From Adineta ricciae (lineage: Eukaryota > Rotifera > Eurotatoria > Adinetida > Adinetidae), in the NCBI GenBank assembly GCA_905250025.1, contig CAJNOJ010000038.1, positions 124,001-188,000 of the forward strand: 64,000 bases of DNA, written 5' to 3'. How positions within the stretch are numbered: the stretch's first letter is position 1; the number at the start of each line of letters is the position of its first letter. The notes beneath the pieces were generated by a model. The model did no database searches. It had not been told where the DNA came from and saw nothing but the letters and a program-made list of their open reading frames with translations. Positions 11,449-21,891 of this stretch are shown one piece after another. A program made the translations under genes and the position numbers.

Positions 11449-13651
11449 TTTTAAAGCATTAGGAAATGCTGGCGATTTGACAGTCGTGGGAGAGAGAGGG
11501 GTTAATCTAAGTGGTGGACAAAAGGCACGTGTTTCGCTGGCACGAGCAATCTACGTCGACGCCGATATTTATCTGTTCGATGATCCACTTTCAGCTGTTG
11601 ATCCAAAAGTAGCCGAACAAATCTTCAATGCTTGCATCAGTTCTCAAGGACTTCTGAGTAAGAAAACACGACTATTGATAACTCATCAAAGACGCTTTGT
11701 AGCTGCATCCGATATATCAGTTTTACTTGTTGATGGTCATATTGAAGCACAAGGTCCTTTTCAAGAATTATCAGTGCGTTATTATCCGACGAGTGAAATT
11801 AAGGATGATATTCAAAGAAGTACGCATAGAGACAACGCACAAGAAATCAGTATCGTTGAGTTAGATTTCAAAAAAGCCGTTGCCGACAGTCAGTCAATCA
11901 TACATAATGAAACATCGTTCAGTGCCCACGCCAATTGGAAGATTCGATATCGTCTATTTACTGAAACATCTTTAGGATATTTTGGTTTCTACATTCTCAT
12001 ATTTCTGCTTGTTGTTGGTGAATTTCTTTACAATATTTCGAATTACTGGCTTGTAGAATGGACAAGTCAAACTTATATTACACAACAAACTGTTACATAT
12101 TTTGCTTACGTATATGTTGTCCTAGTACTAAGTGTAGTATTGATATCGTATGTACGTGCTGATTATTGGTACTATGTTCTATTGAATGGTTCAGCTAGTT
12201 TACACAATCGTATGCTCAAAGGAATCGTATATAGTTCAATGCGGTTTTTCGAAAGTAATCCAAGTGGTCGGATTCTGAACCGAGCAAGTCAAGATCAGTT
12301 GACGATAGAAGAAATAATACCAGCGATATTCTTCGACGCTGTCCAGGTATTGATGACTGTGCTGGGTTCAGTCCTTGTTATCGTTCTCATCAATCCGCTT
12401 ATATCCATTGTTGTTATTCCACTCATTGTTGCCATATGGTATCTTCGAAATTTTCATATAGTTCCCAGTAGACAATTGAGACGTCTCGAAAGTGTAACAC
12501 GTAGTCCTATCTATGCATTCTTCTCATCGTCACTAGACGGTCTAACAACCATTCGAGCTTTCAAAGTTCAGGAAGATTTTATGAAAATATTTTTCAAACT
12601 GACAGATGCAAATACACGTGCTTACGTCCCGATGCTAGCTAGTAATCATTGGCTTGGCTTTCATCTTGATCTCATTGTTATTCTATTTCAAATTGCTACT
12701 ATCATAATCGGTGTGGCGACGTACAATGCAAATACATCAGCAGCATTGGCTCTCGCTTTGGCATATGCTATTACTTTATCACAAAGACTTGCACGAGGTA
12801 TGCAGCAATTAGCTGAAACTGAAATTCATATGACGAGTGTGGAACGAATTGACGAATATGCTCAAATATCACCAGAGGAAGACGATGGTGGTGGTAATCA
12901 AGAAACGTTAGTAATAGAAAGTAATTGGCCAAGTCTGGGAGCAATCGAATTTCGAAACTACACCATGCGCTATCGACCTGAGCTAGAACCGGTATTGTGT
13001 AATATCAATTTACACATTAGTCCAATGGAAAAGATTGGTATTATTGGTCGTACAGGTACATAGAATTTTCTACTTATTGTTCATCATTTGTCTTTGATAG
13101 GAGCTGGAAAATCGTCTCTTTTTCAGGCACTCTTTCGATTGGTTGAGAGATCAGCTGTTAACGGCGAAATTTTTATTGATGGTATCGCTATAAGCCGTCT
13201 CAAACGTAGTTACCTTCGATCACATCTTAGTGCTATTCCTCAAACACCTATTCTATTTAGTGGCACACTTCGTTACAATCTTGATCCGTTTGATATATAT
13301 ACAGATGACGAATGTTTCAACGCGCTAAAAGATGTACAACTCAATCATTTTATTGGTCTCGATATGCCTGTAACTGAATACGGCAAAAATTTTAGTGTTG
13401 GTGAATGTCAACTCATCTGTGTAGCTCGAGCTCTTCTTAAGCATAGTAAGATATTATTGATCGACGAAGCAACAGCGAATATTGATCATGAAACAGACGC
13501 ATTAATTCAAAAAGTCATCGCTGATAAATTTAGAGATCGTACGATTTTAACGATCGCCCATCGACTGAATACCGTAGCCGAGAGTGATCGAATACTTGTG
13601 ATGGATCAAGGACGAATAGCTCAGTTTGATGTGCCAAACAAAATTTTATAA
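11449..13651 (+). CDS. ABCC-family exporter, copy C, 3' part (continues copy A)
   Basis: Exons 11449-13055 and 13101-13651, with a 45-bp intron in the NBD2 Walker A at the same place as in copy B. It starts inside NBD1, just before the ABC signature, and runs through TMD2 and NBD2 to the same FDVPNKIL end. The first 311 bases duplicate the end of copy A exactly, while copy B differs there at several sites. Copy A plus this piece would make one full-length gene. Relative to copy B there are scattered substitutions in TMD2 (for example YVYVVLVLSVVLIS versus YIYVILVLGIVVMS), consistent with diverged alleles or homoeologues. It has the same degenerate NBD2 signature, SVGECQ. Confidence 0.88.
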
Positions 13652-14061
13652 TAAATCATACTCAGCTGGAGGAAAATTCTAAAGCAGAGGACCAGGGTTA
13701 GGATATACATTGCAGAACTTCAGAAAAATAGTTATGACAAATGCTGAAATTTGAACTCAAACGCTCCATAAAGGAAAAACACGTGCTACAGATCTTGAAG
13801 ACCCCGTGCTTTCGTCAATATTGATTGAAATCATGTTTGAATCAAACGTACAAGAGCATATACTGTTCTTTACTGAACGTGGGCGATGTTAAACATGTTT
13901 TTTTCGTTCTCCTCTCATTTCTCATATATATCGCTCACGTACACTACCTGTACACGTCAGATGTTTTTTTCTGTTCTTGGCTTTTACCGAGCTCTACGTG
14001 CACAAAAAAACATCATTTATCAAAGCACATTAAAGTTGGAAAGAAGGAAAAACTGAATACG
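13652..14061. other. Intergenic spacer ABCC to ART-LRR, copy C
   Basis: Homologous to 10562-10984. It holds a probable ABCC 3' UTR and the ART-LRR 5' region. An open frame starting at 13825 runs into the ART-LRR gene but is not conserved in the other copy, so I do not use it as the start. Confidence 0.5.
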
Positions 14062-15499
14062 ATGGCGGTATCTTTCGAAAGCAATCCTCGTTTTCTCATC
14101 GATATTCCTCATCAGTATTCTCAACAAATCATCGAATCGATTCAAGATTATGAACAAGAGCAACTTGTCTCTCTCGAACAAGCTTGTCAACCACTTGAAA
14201 CTCTACTTGGTGCAGAACTTTCACTGTACGTCACTGTTGCCAAATTGAATTGTCAACAACCTAAACATGAACTCTCGCAAGATGAAGCTGCATCGGTCTA
14301 TTTATACACAATGGAATGGGATCAACCACAAAATAGTCTTCATATTCTTCTCAATCAAGCACTTTGCCATTCGAACGAAAATCAACTTCACCCGTGGCTG
14401 AAATATCTCAAATTATTATTCACGGCCCTCTTCAAAGTACCGTAAGTACCATTCAGGATTATTATCAACACGAAGTTGATTGGAATTGTGTAGATATGGT
14501 GAATGTCATCGAGTATGGCGTGGTATTTCGAAAGATGTTCGTGAAGATTATCGCGAAGGAGATGAAATGTCATGGTGGACATTGACTTCGGTAACATCTT
14601 CACTCGATGTTCTTCAATCACCGATGTATTTGGGTCGAGAAAAAATACAAACGATATTCGAAATTGAAACGAAATATGGTAAACCTATTCGAGAATATTC
14701 ACATCTGCAAAATGATGACGAAATTCTTCTTTTACCTGGAATTAACCTAAAAGTGATCGGATCATCGAAACATTCCGATGGATTTCACATTATTCATTTG
14801 CGTGAGATTAACTCGTTCGTTGATTTACTACTCACTGAATATCACAATCCAAAACTCGAAGAAATCATCCAATCAACCGAAGAACATGGTACACTATCCT
14901 TAGATTCGATGAATTTGAATGATCAAGACATGGGAATCATTGTGAAATTAGGCGTTCGTGACAAGCGATGTATTGTAATCAGTCTTTGTAACAATGCAAT
15001 CACATCTGTCGGTGCTTCAATCTTATCTCAGATGTTTACGTACCGTAATTATTTCAGGACATTGATTCTTGATGGAAATCAAATTTTAGACAAAGGTGTT
15101 GAAGCGATTGCAAAGAACGCATCAGGTGACAGGATTGCTGTTCGGGTTCTCAAATTAAATTCTGTTGGAATGACCGATGTCGGTTGTCAATATTTAGCTA
15201 AAATGGTTCGAGTGAATCATTCCATCTACCATATCTATCTGAACGATAATCAGATTGGTAATCGAGGACTTCGAGTATTACTTGCGACAATTGAATCTTG
15301 TGAGAACTGTCTCAAAGTATTAAGCTTCGAAGGCAACAAACGAATAACTGATGCGAGTGTAGATTTCATCTGCTCTATGGCATCATCATTTCATTATTTT
15401 CATCACCTAAATGTTCGTGACTGTAGCATATCAGCCGAAGGAAAGAAGAGATTGCAACATGCAGTTAAACAACGAAATTACTTTTCTATTTGTGTCTGA
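14062..15499 (+). CDS. Mono-ADP-ribosyltransferase fused to ribonuclease-inhibitor-type LRRs, complete
   Basis: Exons 14062-14441 and 14494-15499 (intron 52 bp), 461 residues. Residues 1-126 are helical. An ART domain follows: VWRG with Arg136, a Ser/Thr-rich strand TSVTSS near 159-163, then F-x-I, REYS and NDDEILLLPG with Glu203. This is the R-S-E layout of arginine-specific ARTs, except that the usual first acidic residue of E-x-E is Asp. From about residue 250 there are four to five NLRC/RNH1-like leucine-rich repeats (LSLDSMNLND, LILDGNQILD, LKLNSVGMTD, IYLNDNQIGN). There is no signal peptide, so it is probably intracellular. The family transfers ADP-ribose from NAD+ to protein side chains. 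The LRRs suggest a target- or ligand-binding role. It lies between the ABCC exporter and an esterase, all on the plus strand. Confidence 0.85.
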
Positions 15500-15730
15500 C
15501 TGATGATTTTTACAAATTCTTCGATGAAAAAACCTATGAGTGTGGATATTCTCTCACCACTCTTTACATTTTTAAAATTTTTTAAATATTCCTTTGCTTT
15601 GGGATCAATAGAAAACTCGCGTAGATGTATTTGAAAATGAATCAATGTGAGAGAGAAGACATCTGGTCTGCCGAATATAAAAAACTACCAATGCCTTCGA
15701 AATCGATATTTTCCATTCGCAATTGGAGTG
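15500..15730. other. Short spacer ART-LRR to esterase
   Basis: About 230 bases, strongly conserved with 19101-19331 in the other block copy. An in-frame extension upstream of the esterase start (ATG at 15647) exists in both copies, but the signal-peptide ATG at 15731 is the more natural start. Confidence 0.4.
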
Positions 15731-16693
15731 ATGAGGAGATATCAACTTCTATTTTTCATTTTCTGTAATATAATCGAGTATTCAAAAGGTGATGTACCTG
15801 ATTTTATTTCGGCTTTCGGACTGACAGTTTGCTCTTCAACTAAATTGAGTGATCAACTCTATGAAGTTGTTGTTTCTACGCCTGAAGTTCTGGATAATCA
15901 AACGATTCGAATTCTTCTTCCAAATGATTATTTCACCAGTGGTAATACCCGTCGTTACCCGGTTCTTTATCTACTACATGGAGCGACCGGCAGTGCAGCT
16001 GATTAGACAGGTGCAGCTGAAGATGTAACTGGTAATACATCATTGATTAAAGTCATGCCAAATGGTGGTCGATTTGGATTTTATACAAATTGGGTTATTC
16101 CAGGTAGTCTCTATCCACAAAATTGGCGAACATTTCATATGGAACAATTAGTTCCATGGATTGATGTGAATTTACGAACGGTAGCAAAAAAACAAGGTCG
16201 TGCTATTGCTGGTCTTTCTATGGGTGGTTATGGTGCGATTCACTATGCTCAATTATACACGGATAACTTTATTTATGCAGCCAGTTTTTCCGGTGCTTTG
16301 GATATATTTGATCCTCCAGTTCAAAATCTCATTCTTCATTTAACAACGATAGACGACAAACCGCTCGTTGGTCCATTCGGTTATCCTTCTGAACCATTAA
16401 TTTCTAATGGATGGTTCGTTCAAAATACCCTTACTCGAGTTGCACAATTACGTGATATCAACATCGCTCTTTACAACGGAAATAATGATTATACTGATTC
16501 GACTCTGCTTCCAGGTTGTTCTCGTTTGCATGATTTATTAGTTATATTCAACATATCTGTTTATTTTAATGCTTATGGTGATGGACAATCCATCGGACAT
16601 GGTTGTGATGGAAAACATGATTGGGCCTGTTGGAAAGCGTCACTTATCGATGTTTTACCTCGAATTATGGCTGTTTTACAACAACAGTATTGA
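15731..16693 (+). pseudogene. Secreted esterase (esterase-D/antigen-85 type), copy with premature stop
   Basis: The frame is 320 codons long and identical in length to the copy at 19332. It contains an in-frame TAG at 16004-16006, where the other copy has TGG (Trp in AADWTGAA). The start at 15731 gives a hydrophobic signal peptide (MRRYQLLFFIFCNIIEYSKG). Landmarks after it: YPVLYLLHGATG (oxyanion region), nucleophile elbow GLSMGGYG, and a C-terminal His in GHGCDGKHDW. This is the alpha/beta-hydrolase family PF00756 (putative esterase, mycolyltransferase-like). Apart from the stop the frame is intact, so the lesion looks recent. A base-calling error at one position cannot be excluded. Readthrough or use of the downstream half alone seems unlikely to give an active enzyme. 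Confidence 0.8.
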
Positions 16694-16994
16694 GAGCCAG
16701 ACGGCTGAGATAAGCGAAAATGACTGCACAGTCATACTTTCTATGTTATAACTGAAAATGAGTGAATGTTTTTCTTTTGTTATAGCCACATGAATTTATT
16801 CTTTATATTTACTCTCGAAGCCAAATTAAGTGACTGATTTTGTATTCATAAGCTCGAAACTTTGATTGTCATTCATTGTGGTATGTGAGAAGAGAGAATA
16901 AAAATAACGAAAGAAATGCAGAAAAACATAATTTACACAAAAAAAGTGCATTCTCACTTGTCGAACACGAACAATATAAACCAGGCAATTGTCG
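16694..16994. other. Spacer esterase to membrane-protein gene
   Basis: About 300 bases, closely matched by 20457-20756 in the other copy. It contains AATAAA-like hexamers after the esterase stop. Nothing else seen. Confidence 0.4.
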
Positions 16995-18043
16995 ATGAAC
17001 AAGAAGGATTTAGAATATCGCGAATATCCTATCAATGATGATAATGAACAAAACCTAACAATACCTTATAACGAAATCGAAGTGTTTCATTCGATCTGGG
17101 ATGCTTTACGGTGGAAACACATTCGCAGACGGGTACCAATTTGCTTCAAGAAGACAATCCGTAGTCGATATATGCTCGCTAATTTGGTGTACTTGGGTTA
17201 CACAATTGGATTTCTCGTAGCAGATTTTAGTTTTCCCATTAATGCATCGACCGATGAGACGTCGAATATATCGGATAGTACAGCTGTGATGACAACTGCA
17301 ATTCTTGATCAGCCTGCTGGTGATCCACCAGTAGTTAATAAAATGTATTTTAGTGAGTCACAATTTCTAGATCATTGTAATGAGATCCACGTTGTAATAT
17401 TGAGATTTTGCTATTGTTCATCTCGTCTCAGCTATTCTCTATTGGTGGGCGTGGGATGATCGATCATGGCGTGATGTGATTATGATACCTGAATATCTCA
17501 ATATGATCGAAGCTGGACTTTACATCTGGTCAACTAGTTGGTATCCAAGACTAGACACACTTGGAGGTTATTATACAATGTTCATTCATAAAATTGAAAC
17601 AACGGCCGGTGTTATCGATGTATTCGCAACATTTGGATGGTATGTAAACAATGCTGAAAAGCCATATCACATAAACTGAACATCTTTGTAGGATTATGTC
17701 TTGGTATATGACATACACACGTACACTTGGTCGTGGTTTTTCACTCGATGATCCCGATGTAATCGCATTTTCCATGACGACGCTAGGTGCCATAGTTTAT
17801 GTGGTGTACAACGTTCAAGTTCTGATCCACCCAGAAGATTATGATGATAATACATTGTATACGAAGGCAGATATCATCTTCTTTGTTGGTGCTTGCTTTT
17901 ATATCTTTGCGAATATGCGTGATCTCAATTGGTTTTGGTTTCTTCCATTAGCTGGTCAGTATGGAGTGGCACCGGGTAGAGTTTCTGTTCCAACAAAAGT
18001 TCTACCACAGTATGGAAAAGCAGTTGTATTAATGACAGATTGT
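16995..18043 (+). CDS. Multipass membrane protein of unknown function, copy 1 (3' end cut by N 18044)
   Basis: Exons 16995-17352, 17432-17639 and 17692-18043, with introns of 79 and 52 bp. The first intron begins with a strong GTGAGT donor, and the splice joins KMYF to ILYWWAWDD. There are about five hydrophobic segments: YMLANLVYLGYTIGFLVADF, ILYWWAW, the FATFGW/MSWYM region, TTLGAIVYVVYNVQVL and IIFFVGACFYIFANM. I do not recognise the family. The frame stops at the N within the C-terminal tail. The complete homologue is at 20757-21891, and the last 150 or more bases before the N are identical to it. It is the fourth gene of the repeated block. Confidence 0.75.
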
Positions 18044-18044
18044 N
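18044..18044. other. Assembly joint (single N)
   Basis: The membrane-protein gene ends here mid-exon, and an ART-LRR intron begins on the other side. The right side matches the end of the contig at 11379-11447 for 69 bases. Confidence 0.9.
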
Positions 18045-18082
18045 GGATTATTATCAACACGAAGTTGATTGGAATTGTGTAG

Positions 18083-19100
18083 ATATGGTGAATGTCATCG
18101 AGTATGGCGTGGTGTTTCCAAAGATGTTTGTGACGATTATTGCGAAGGAGATGAAATGACATGGTGGACATTGACTTCGGTAACATCTTCGTTCGATGTT
18201 CTTCAATCACCGATGTATTTGGGTCGAGAAAAAGTACAAACGATATTTGAAATTGAAACGAAATATGGTAAATCTATTCGAGAATATTCACATCTGCAAA
18301 ATGATGACGAAATTCTTCTTTTACCTGGAATTAACCTAAAAGTGATTGGATCATCGAAACATTCCGATGGAATTCACATTATTCATTTGCGTGAGATTAA
18401 CTCGTTCGTTGATTTACTACTCACTGAATATCACAATCCAAAACTCGAAGAAATCATCCAATGCACCGAAGAACNAACCGAAGAAAATGGTACATTATCC
18501 TTAGATTCGATGAATTTGAATGATAAAGACATGAAAATCATTGTGAAATTAGGCGTTCGTGACAAGCGATGTATTGTAATCAGTCTTTGTAACAATGCAA
18601 TCACATCTGTCGGTGCTTCGATCTTATCTCAGATGTTTAAGTATTATAATTATTTCATGAAATTGATTCTTGATGGAAATCAAATTTTAGACAAAGGTGT
18701 TGAAGCGATTGCAAAGAACGCATCAGGTCACATGATTGCTGTTCGGATTCTCAAATTAAATTCTGTTGGAATGACCGATGTCGGTTGTCAATATTTAGCT
18801 CAAATGGTTCGAGTGAATCATTCCATCTACCATATCTATCTGAACGATAATCAGATTGGTAATCGAGGACTTCGAGTATTACTTGTGACAATTGAATCTT
18901 GTGAGAACTGTCTCAAAACATTAACTTTCGAAGGCAACAAACGAATAACTGATGCGAGTGTAGATTTCATCTGCACTATGACATCATCATTTCATTATTT
19001 TCATCACCTAAATGTTCGTGACTGTAGCATATCAGCCGAAGGAAAGAAGAGATTGCAACATGCAGCTCAACAACGAAATTACTTTACTATTGGTGTTTGA
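18083..19100 (+). CDS. ADP-ribosyltransferase/LRR protein, copy B, 3' part (contains N 18475)
   Basis: The exon begins after the intron acceptor at 18081-18082 and encodes PYGECHRVWRG through the ART motifs and LRRs to the stop at 19100. It continues the 5' part at 10985-11447. The N at 18475 sits between two near-copies of a short sequence (ACCGAAGAAC/AACCGAAGAA). The other copy has this only once, so three extra codons (TEE) are an unmerged overlap. As in the complete copy, the ART site carries Arg, the TSVTSS strand and NDDE. The Asp in place of the first Glu of E-x-E is shared by both copies and so is not an error. Confidence 0.82.
18475..18475. other. Assembly joint (single N) with a short duplicated overlap
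   Basis: About 10 bases are repeated on both sides of the N relative to the homologous copy at about 14876-14885. The reading frame is kept across it. Confidence 0.8.
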
Positions 19101-19331
19101 TTGATGATTTTTACAAATTCTTCGATGAAAAAACCTATGAGTGTGGATATTCTCTCACCACTCTTCACATTTTTGAAATTTTTTTAATATTCCTTTGCTT
19201 TGGGACCAATAGAAAACTCGCGTAGATGTATTTGAAAATGAAGCAATGTGAGAGAGAAGACATCTGGTTTGCCGAATATAAAAAACTACCAATGGCTTCG
19301 AAATCGATATCTTCCATTCGAGTTCGAAGTG

Positions 19332-20456
19332 ATGAGGAGATATCAACTTTTATTTTTCATTTTTTGTAATCTTATTGAGTATTCAAAAGGTGATGTACCT
19401 GATTTTATTTCGGCTTTCGGACTGACAGTTTGCTCTTCAACTAAATTGAGTGATCAACTCTATGAAGTTGTTGTTTCTACACCTGAGGTTTTGGACAATC
19501 AAACAATTCGAATTCTTCTTCCAAATGATTATTTCACCAGTGGTAATACCCGTCGTTACCCGGTTCTTTATCTATTACACGGAGCGACCGGCGGTGCAGC
19601 TGACTGGACAGGTGCAGCTGAAGAAATAACTGGAAATGCATCATTGATTAAAGTCATGCCAAATGGTGGTCGATTTGGATTTTATACAAATTGGGTTATT
19701 CCAGGTAGTCTCTATCCACAAAATTGGCGAACATTTCATATGGAACAATTAGTTCCATGGATTGATGTGAATTTACGAACGGTAGCAAAAAAACAAGGTC
19801 GTGCTATTGCTGGTCTTTCCATGGGTGGTTATGGTGCGATTCACTATGCTCAATTATACNTTCCAGGTAGTCTCTATCCACAAAATTGGCGAACATTTCA
19901 TATGGAACAATTAGTTCCATGGATTGATGTGAATTTACGAACGGTAGCAAAAAAACAAGGTCGTGCTATTGCTGGTCTTTCCATGGGTGGTTATGGTGCG
20001 ATTCACTATGCTCAATTATACACGAATAACTTTATTTATGCAGCCAGTTTTTCCGGTGCTGTGGATATATTTGATCCTCCAGTTCAAAATCTCATTCTTC
20101 ATTTAACAACGATAGACGACAAACCGCTCGTTGGTCCATTCGGTTATCCTTCTGAGCCTTTAATTTCTAATGGGTGGTTTGTTCAAAATACCCTTACTCG
20201 AGCTGCACAATTACGTGATATCAACATCGCACTTTACAATGGAAATAATGATTATATTGATTCGGCTTTCCTTCCAGGTTGTTCTCGTTTGCATGATTTA
20301 TTGGTTGTATTCAACATATCTGTTTATTTTAATGATTATGGTGATGGAAAATCCATCGGACATGGTTGTGATGGAAAACATGACTGGGCATGTTGGAAAG
20401 CGTCACTTATCGACGTTTTACCTCGAATTATGGCTGTTCTACAACAACAGTATTGA
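19332..20456 (+). CDS. Secreted esterase (esterase-D/antigen-85 type), intact copy with an assembly duplication
   Basis: The start at 19332 gives the signal peptide MRRYQLLFFIFCNLIEYSKG. The catalytic Ser is in GLSMGGYG, Trp is present in AADWTGAA, and a C-terminal GHGCDGKHDW supplies the likely His. Bases 19699-19859 and 19861-20021 are the same 161 bases on either side of the N at 19860. Removing one gives 963 bases (320 residues), exactly the length of the other copy. PF00756 enzymes hydrolyse or transfer acyl esters. This one should be secreted or enter the endomembrane system. The overall layout is closer to actinobacterial secreted esterases than to animal esterase D, so horizontal origin is plausible but untested. 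Confidence 0.85.
   Translation: MRRYQLLFFIFCNLIEYSKGDVPDFISAFGLTVCSSTKLSDQLYEVVVSTPEVLDNQTIRILLPNDYFTSGNTRRYPVLYLLHGATGGAADWTGAAEEITGNASLIKVMPNGGRFGFYTNWVIPGSLYPQNWRTFHMEQLVPWIDVNLRTVAKKQGRAIAGLSMGGYGAIHYAQLYXPGSLYPQNWRTFHMEQLVPWIDVNLRTVAKKQGRAIAGLSMGGYGAIHYAQLYTNNFIYAASFSGAVDIFDPPVQNLILHLTTIDDKPLVGPFGYPSEPLISNGWFVQNTLTRAAQLRDINIALYNGNNDYIDSAFLPGCSRLHDLLVVFNISVYFNDYGDGKSIGHGCDGKHDWACWKASLIDVLPRIMAVLQQQY
19860..19860. other. Assembly joint (single N) with a 161-bp unmerged overlap
   Basis: The 161 bases before and after the N are identical. The homologous copy has them once. Two overlapping contigs were abutted rather than merged. Confidence 0.95.
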
Positions 20457-20756
20457 GGACCAGAGGGCTGAAATAAGCGAAAATGACCACACAGTCATAT
20501 TTCCTATATTATAACTGAAAAAAATGAGTGAATGTTTTTCTTTTGTTATAGACACATGAATTTATTCTCTATATTTACTCTCGAAGCCAAATTAAGTGAC
20601 TGATTTTGTATTCATAAGCACGAAACTTTGATTGTCATTCAATGTAGTATGTGAGAAGAGAGAATAAAAATAACGAAAGAAAGACAGAAAAACATAATTT
20701 ACACAAAAAGTGCATTCAACTGTCGAACACGAACAATATAAATCATCCAATCATCG

Positions 20757-21891
20757 ATGAATACAGACGATTTACAATATCGCGAATTTCCTATCAATGA
20801 TGATAATGAAAAAGACCTAACAATACCTTATAACGAAACCGAAGTGTTTCATTCGATCTGGGACGCTTTACGATGGAAACACATTCGTAGACGTGTACCA
20901 ACTTGCTTCAAGAAGACAATCCGTAGTCGATATATGCTCGCTAATTTGGTGTACTTGGGTTATACAATTGGATTTCTCGTAGCAGATTTTAGTTTTCCCA
21001 TCAATGCATCGACCGATGAGACATCGAATATATCGGACAGTACAGCAGTGATGACAACTGCAATTCTTGATCAGCCTGCTGGTGATCCACCAGTAGTTAA
21101 TAAAATGTATTTTAGTGAGTCACAATTTCTAGATCGTTGTAACGAGATCCACATTGAAATATTGAGGTTTTGCTATTGTTCATCTTGTCTCAGCTATTCT
21201 CTATTGGTGGGCATGGGATGATCGATCATGGCGTGATGTGATTATGATACCTGAATATCTCAATATGATCGAAGCTGGACTTTATATCTGGTCAACTAGC
21301 TGGTATCCAAGACTAGACACACTTGGAGGTTACTATACAATGTTCATTCATAAAATTGAAACAACGGCCGGTGTTATCGATGTATTCGCAACATTTGGAT
21401 GGTATGTAAACAATACTGAAAAACCATATCGCTAAACTGAATGTCTTTATAGGATTATGTCTTGGTATATGACATACACACGTACACTTGGTCGTGGTTT
21501 TTCACTCGATGATCCCGATGTAATCGCATTTTCCATGACGACGCTAGGTGCCATAGTTTATGTGGTATACAACGTTCAAGTTCTGGTCCATCCAGAAGAT
21601 TATGATGGTAATACATTGTATACGAAGGCAGATATCATCTTCTTTGTTGGTGCTTGCTTTTATATCTTTGCGAATATGCGTGATCTCAATTGGTTTTGGT
21701 TTCTTCCATTAGCTGGTCAGTATGGAGTGGCACCGGGTAGAGTTTCTGTTCCAACAAAAGTTCTACCACAGTATGGAAAAGCAGTTGTATTAATGACAGA
21801 TTGTTGTCTGAAACGGCCGAATAAACCAATCGAACAGCCAAAACACATTCAGCTGAATATTGATGATGGTGTCATCTCTACGTATTTCTGA
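20757..21891 (+). CDS. Multipass membrane protein of unknown function, copy 2, complete
   Basis: Exons 20757-21114, 21194-21401 and 21453-21891, 334 residues, all phases consistent. Intron sizes are 79 and 51 bp, almost as in copy 1. An N-terminal cytosolic-looking region (about 60 residues, rich in Arg/Lys before the first segment) is followed by about five hydrophobic segments. The acidic luminal or extracellular loop after the first holds an N-glycosylation-type sequon (NAS). The C-terminal tail is hydrophilic (CCLKRPNKPIEQPK) and ends VISTYF. I do not recognise the family. Its constant position behind the esterase in both block copies is the only functional hint. Confidence 0.78.

Noticed and set aside
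13825..14061. Long N-terminal extension of the ART-LRR frame
   Set aside because: The extension is not conserved in the other copy (10985), and the ATG at 14062 aligns with the ATG there.
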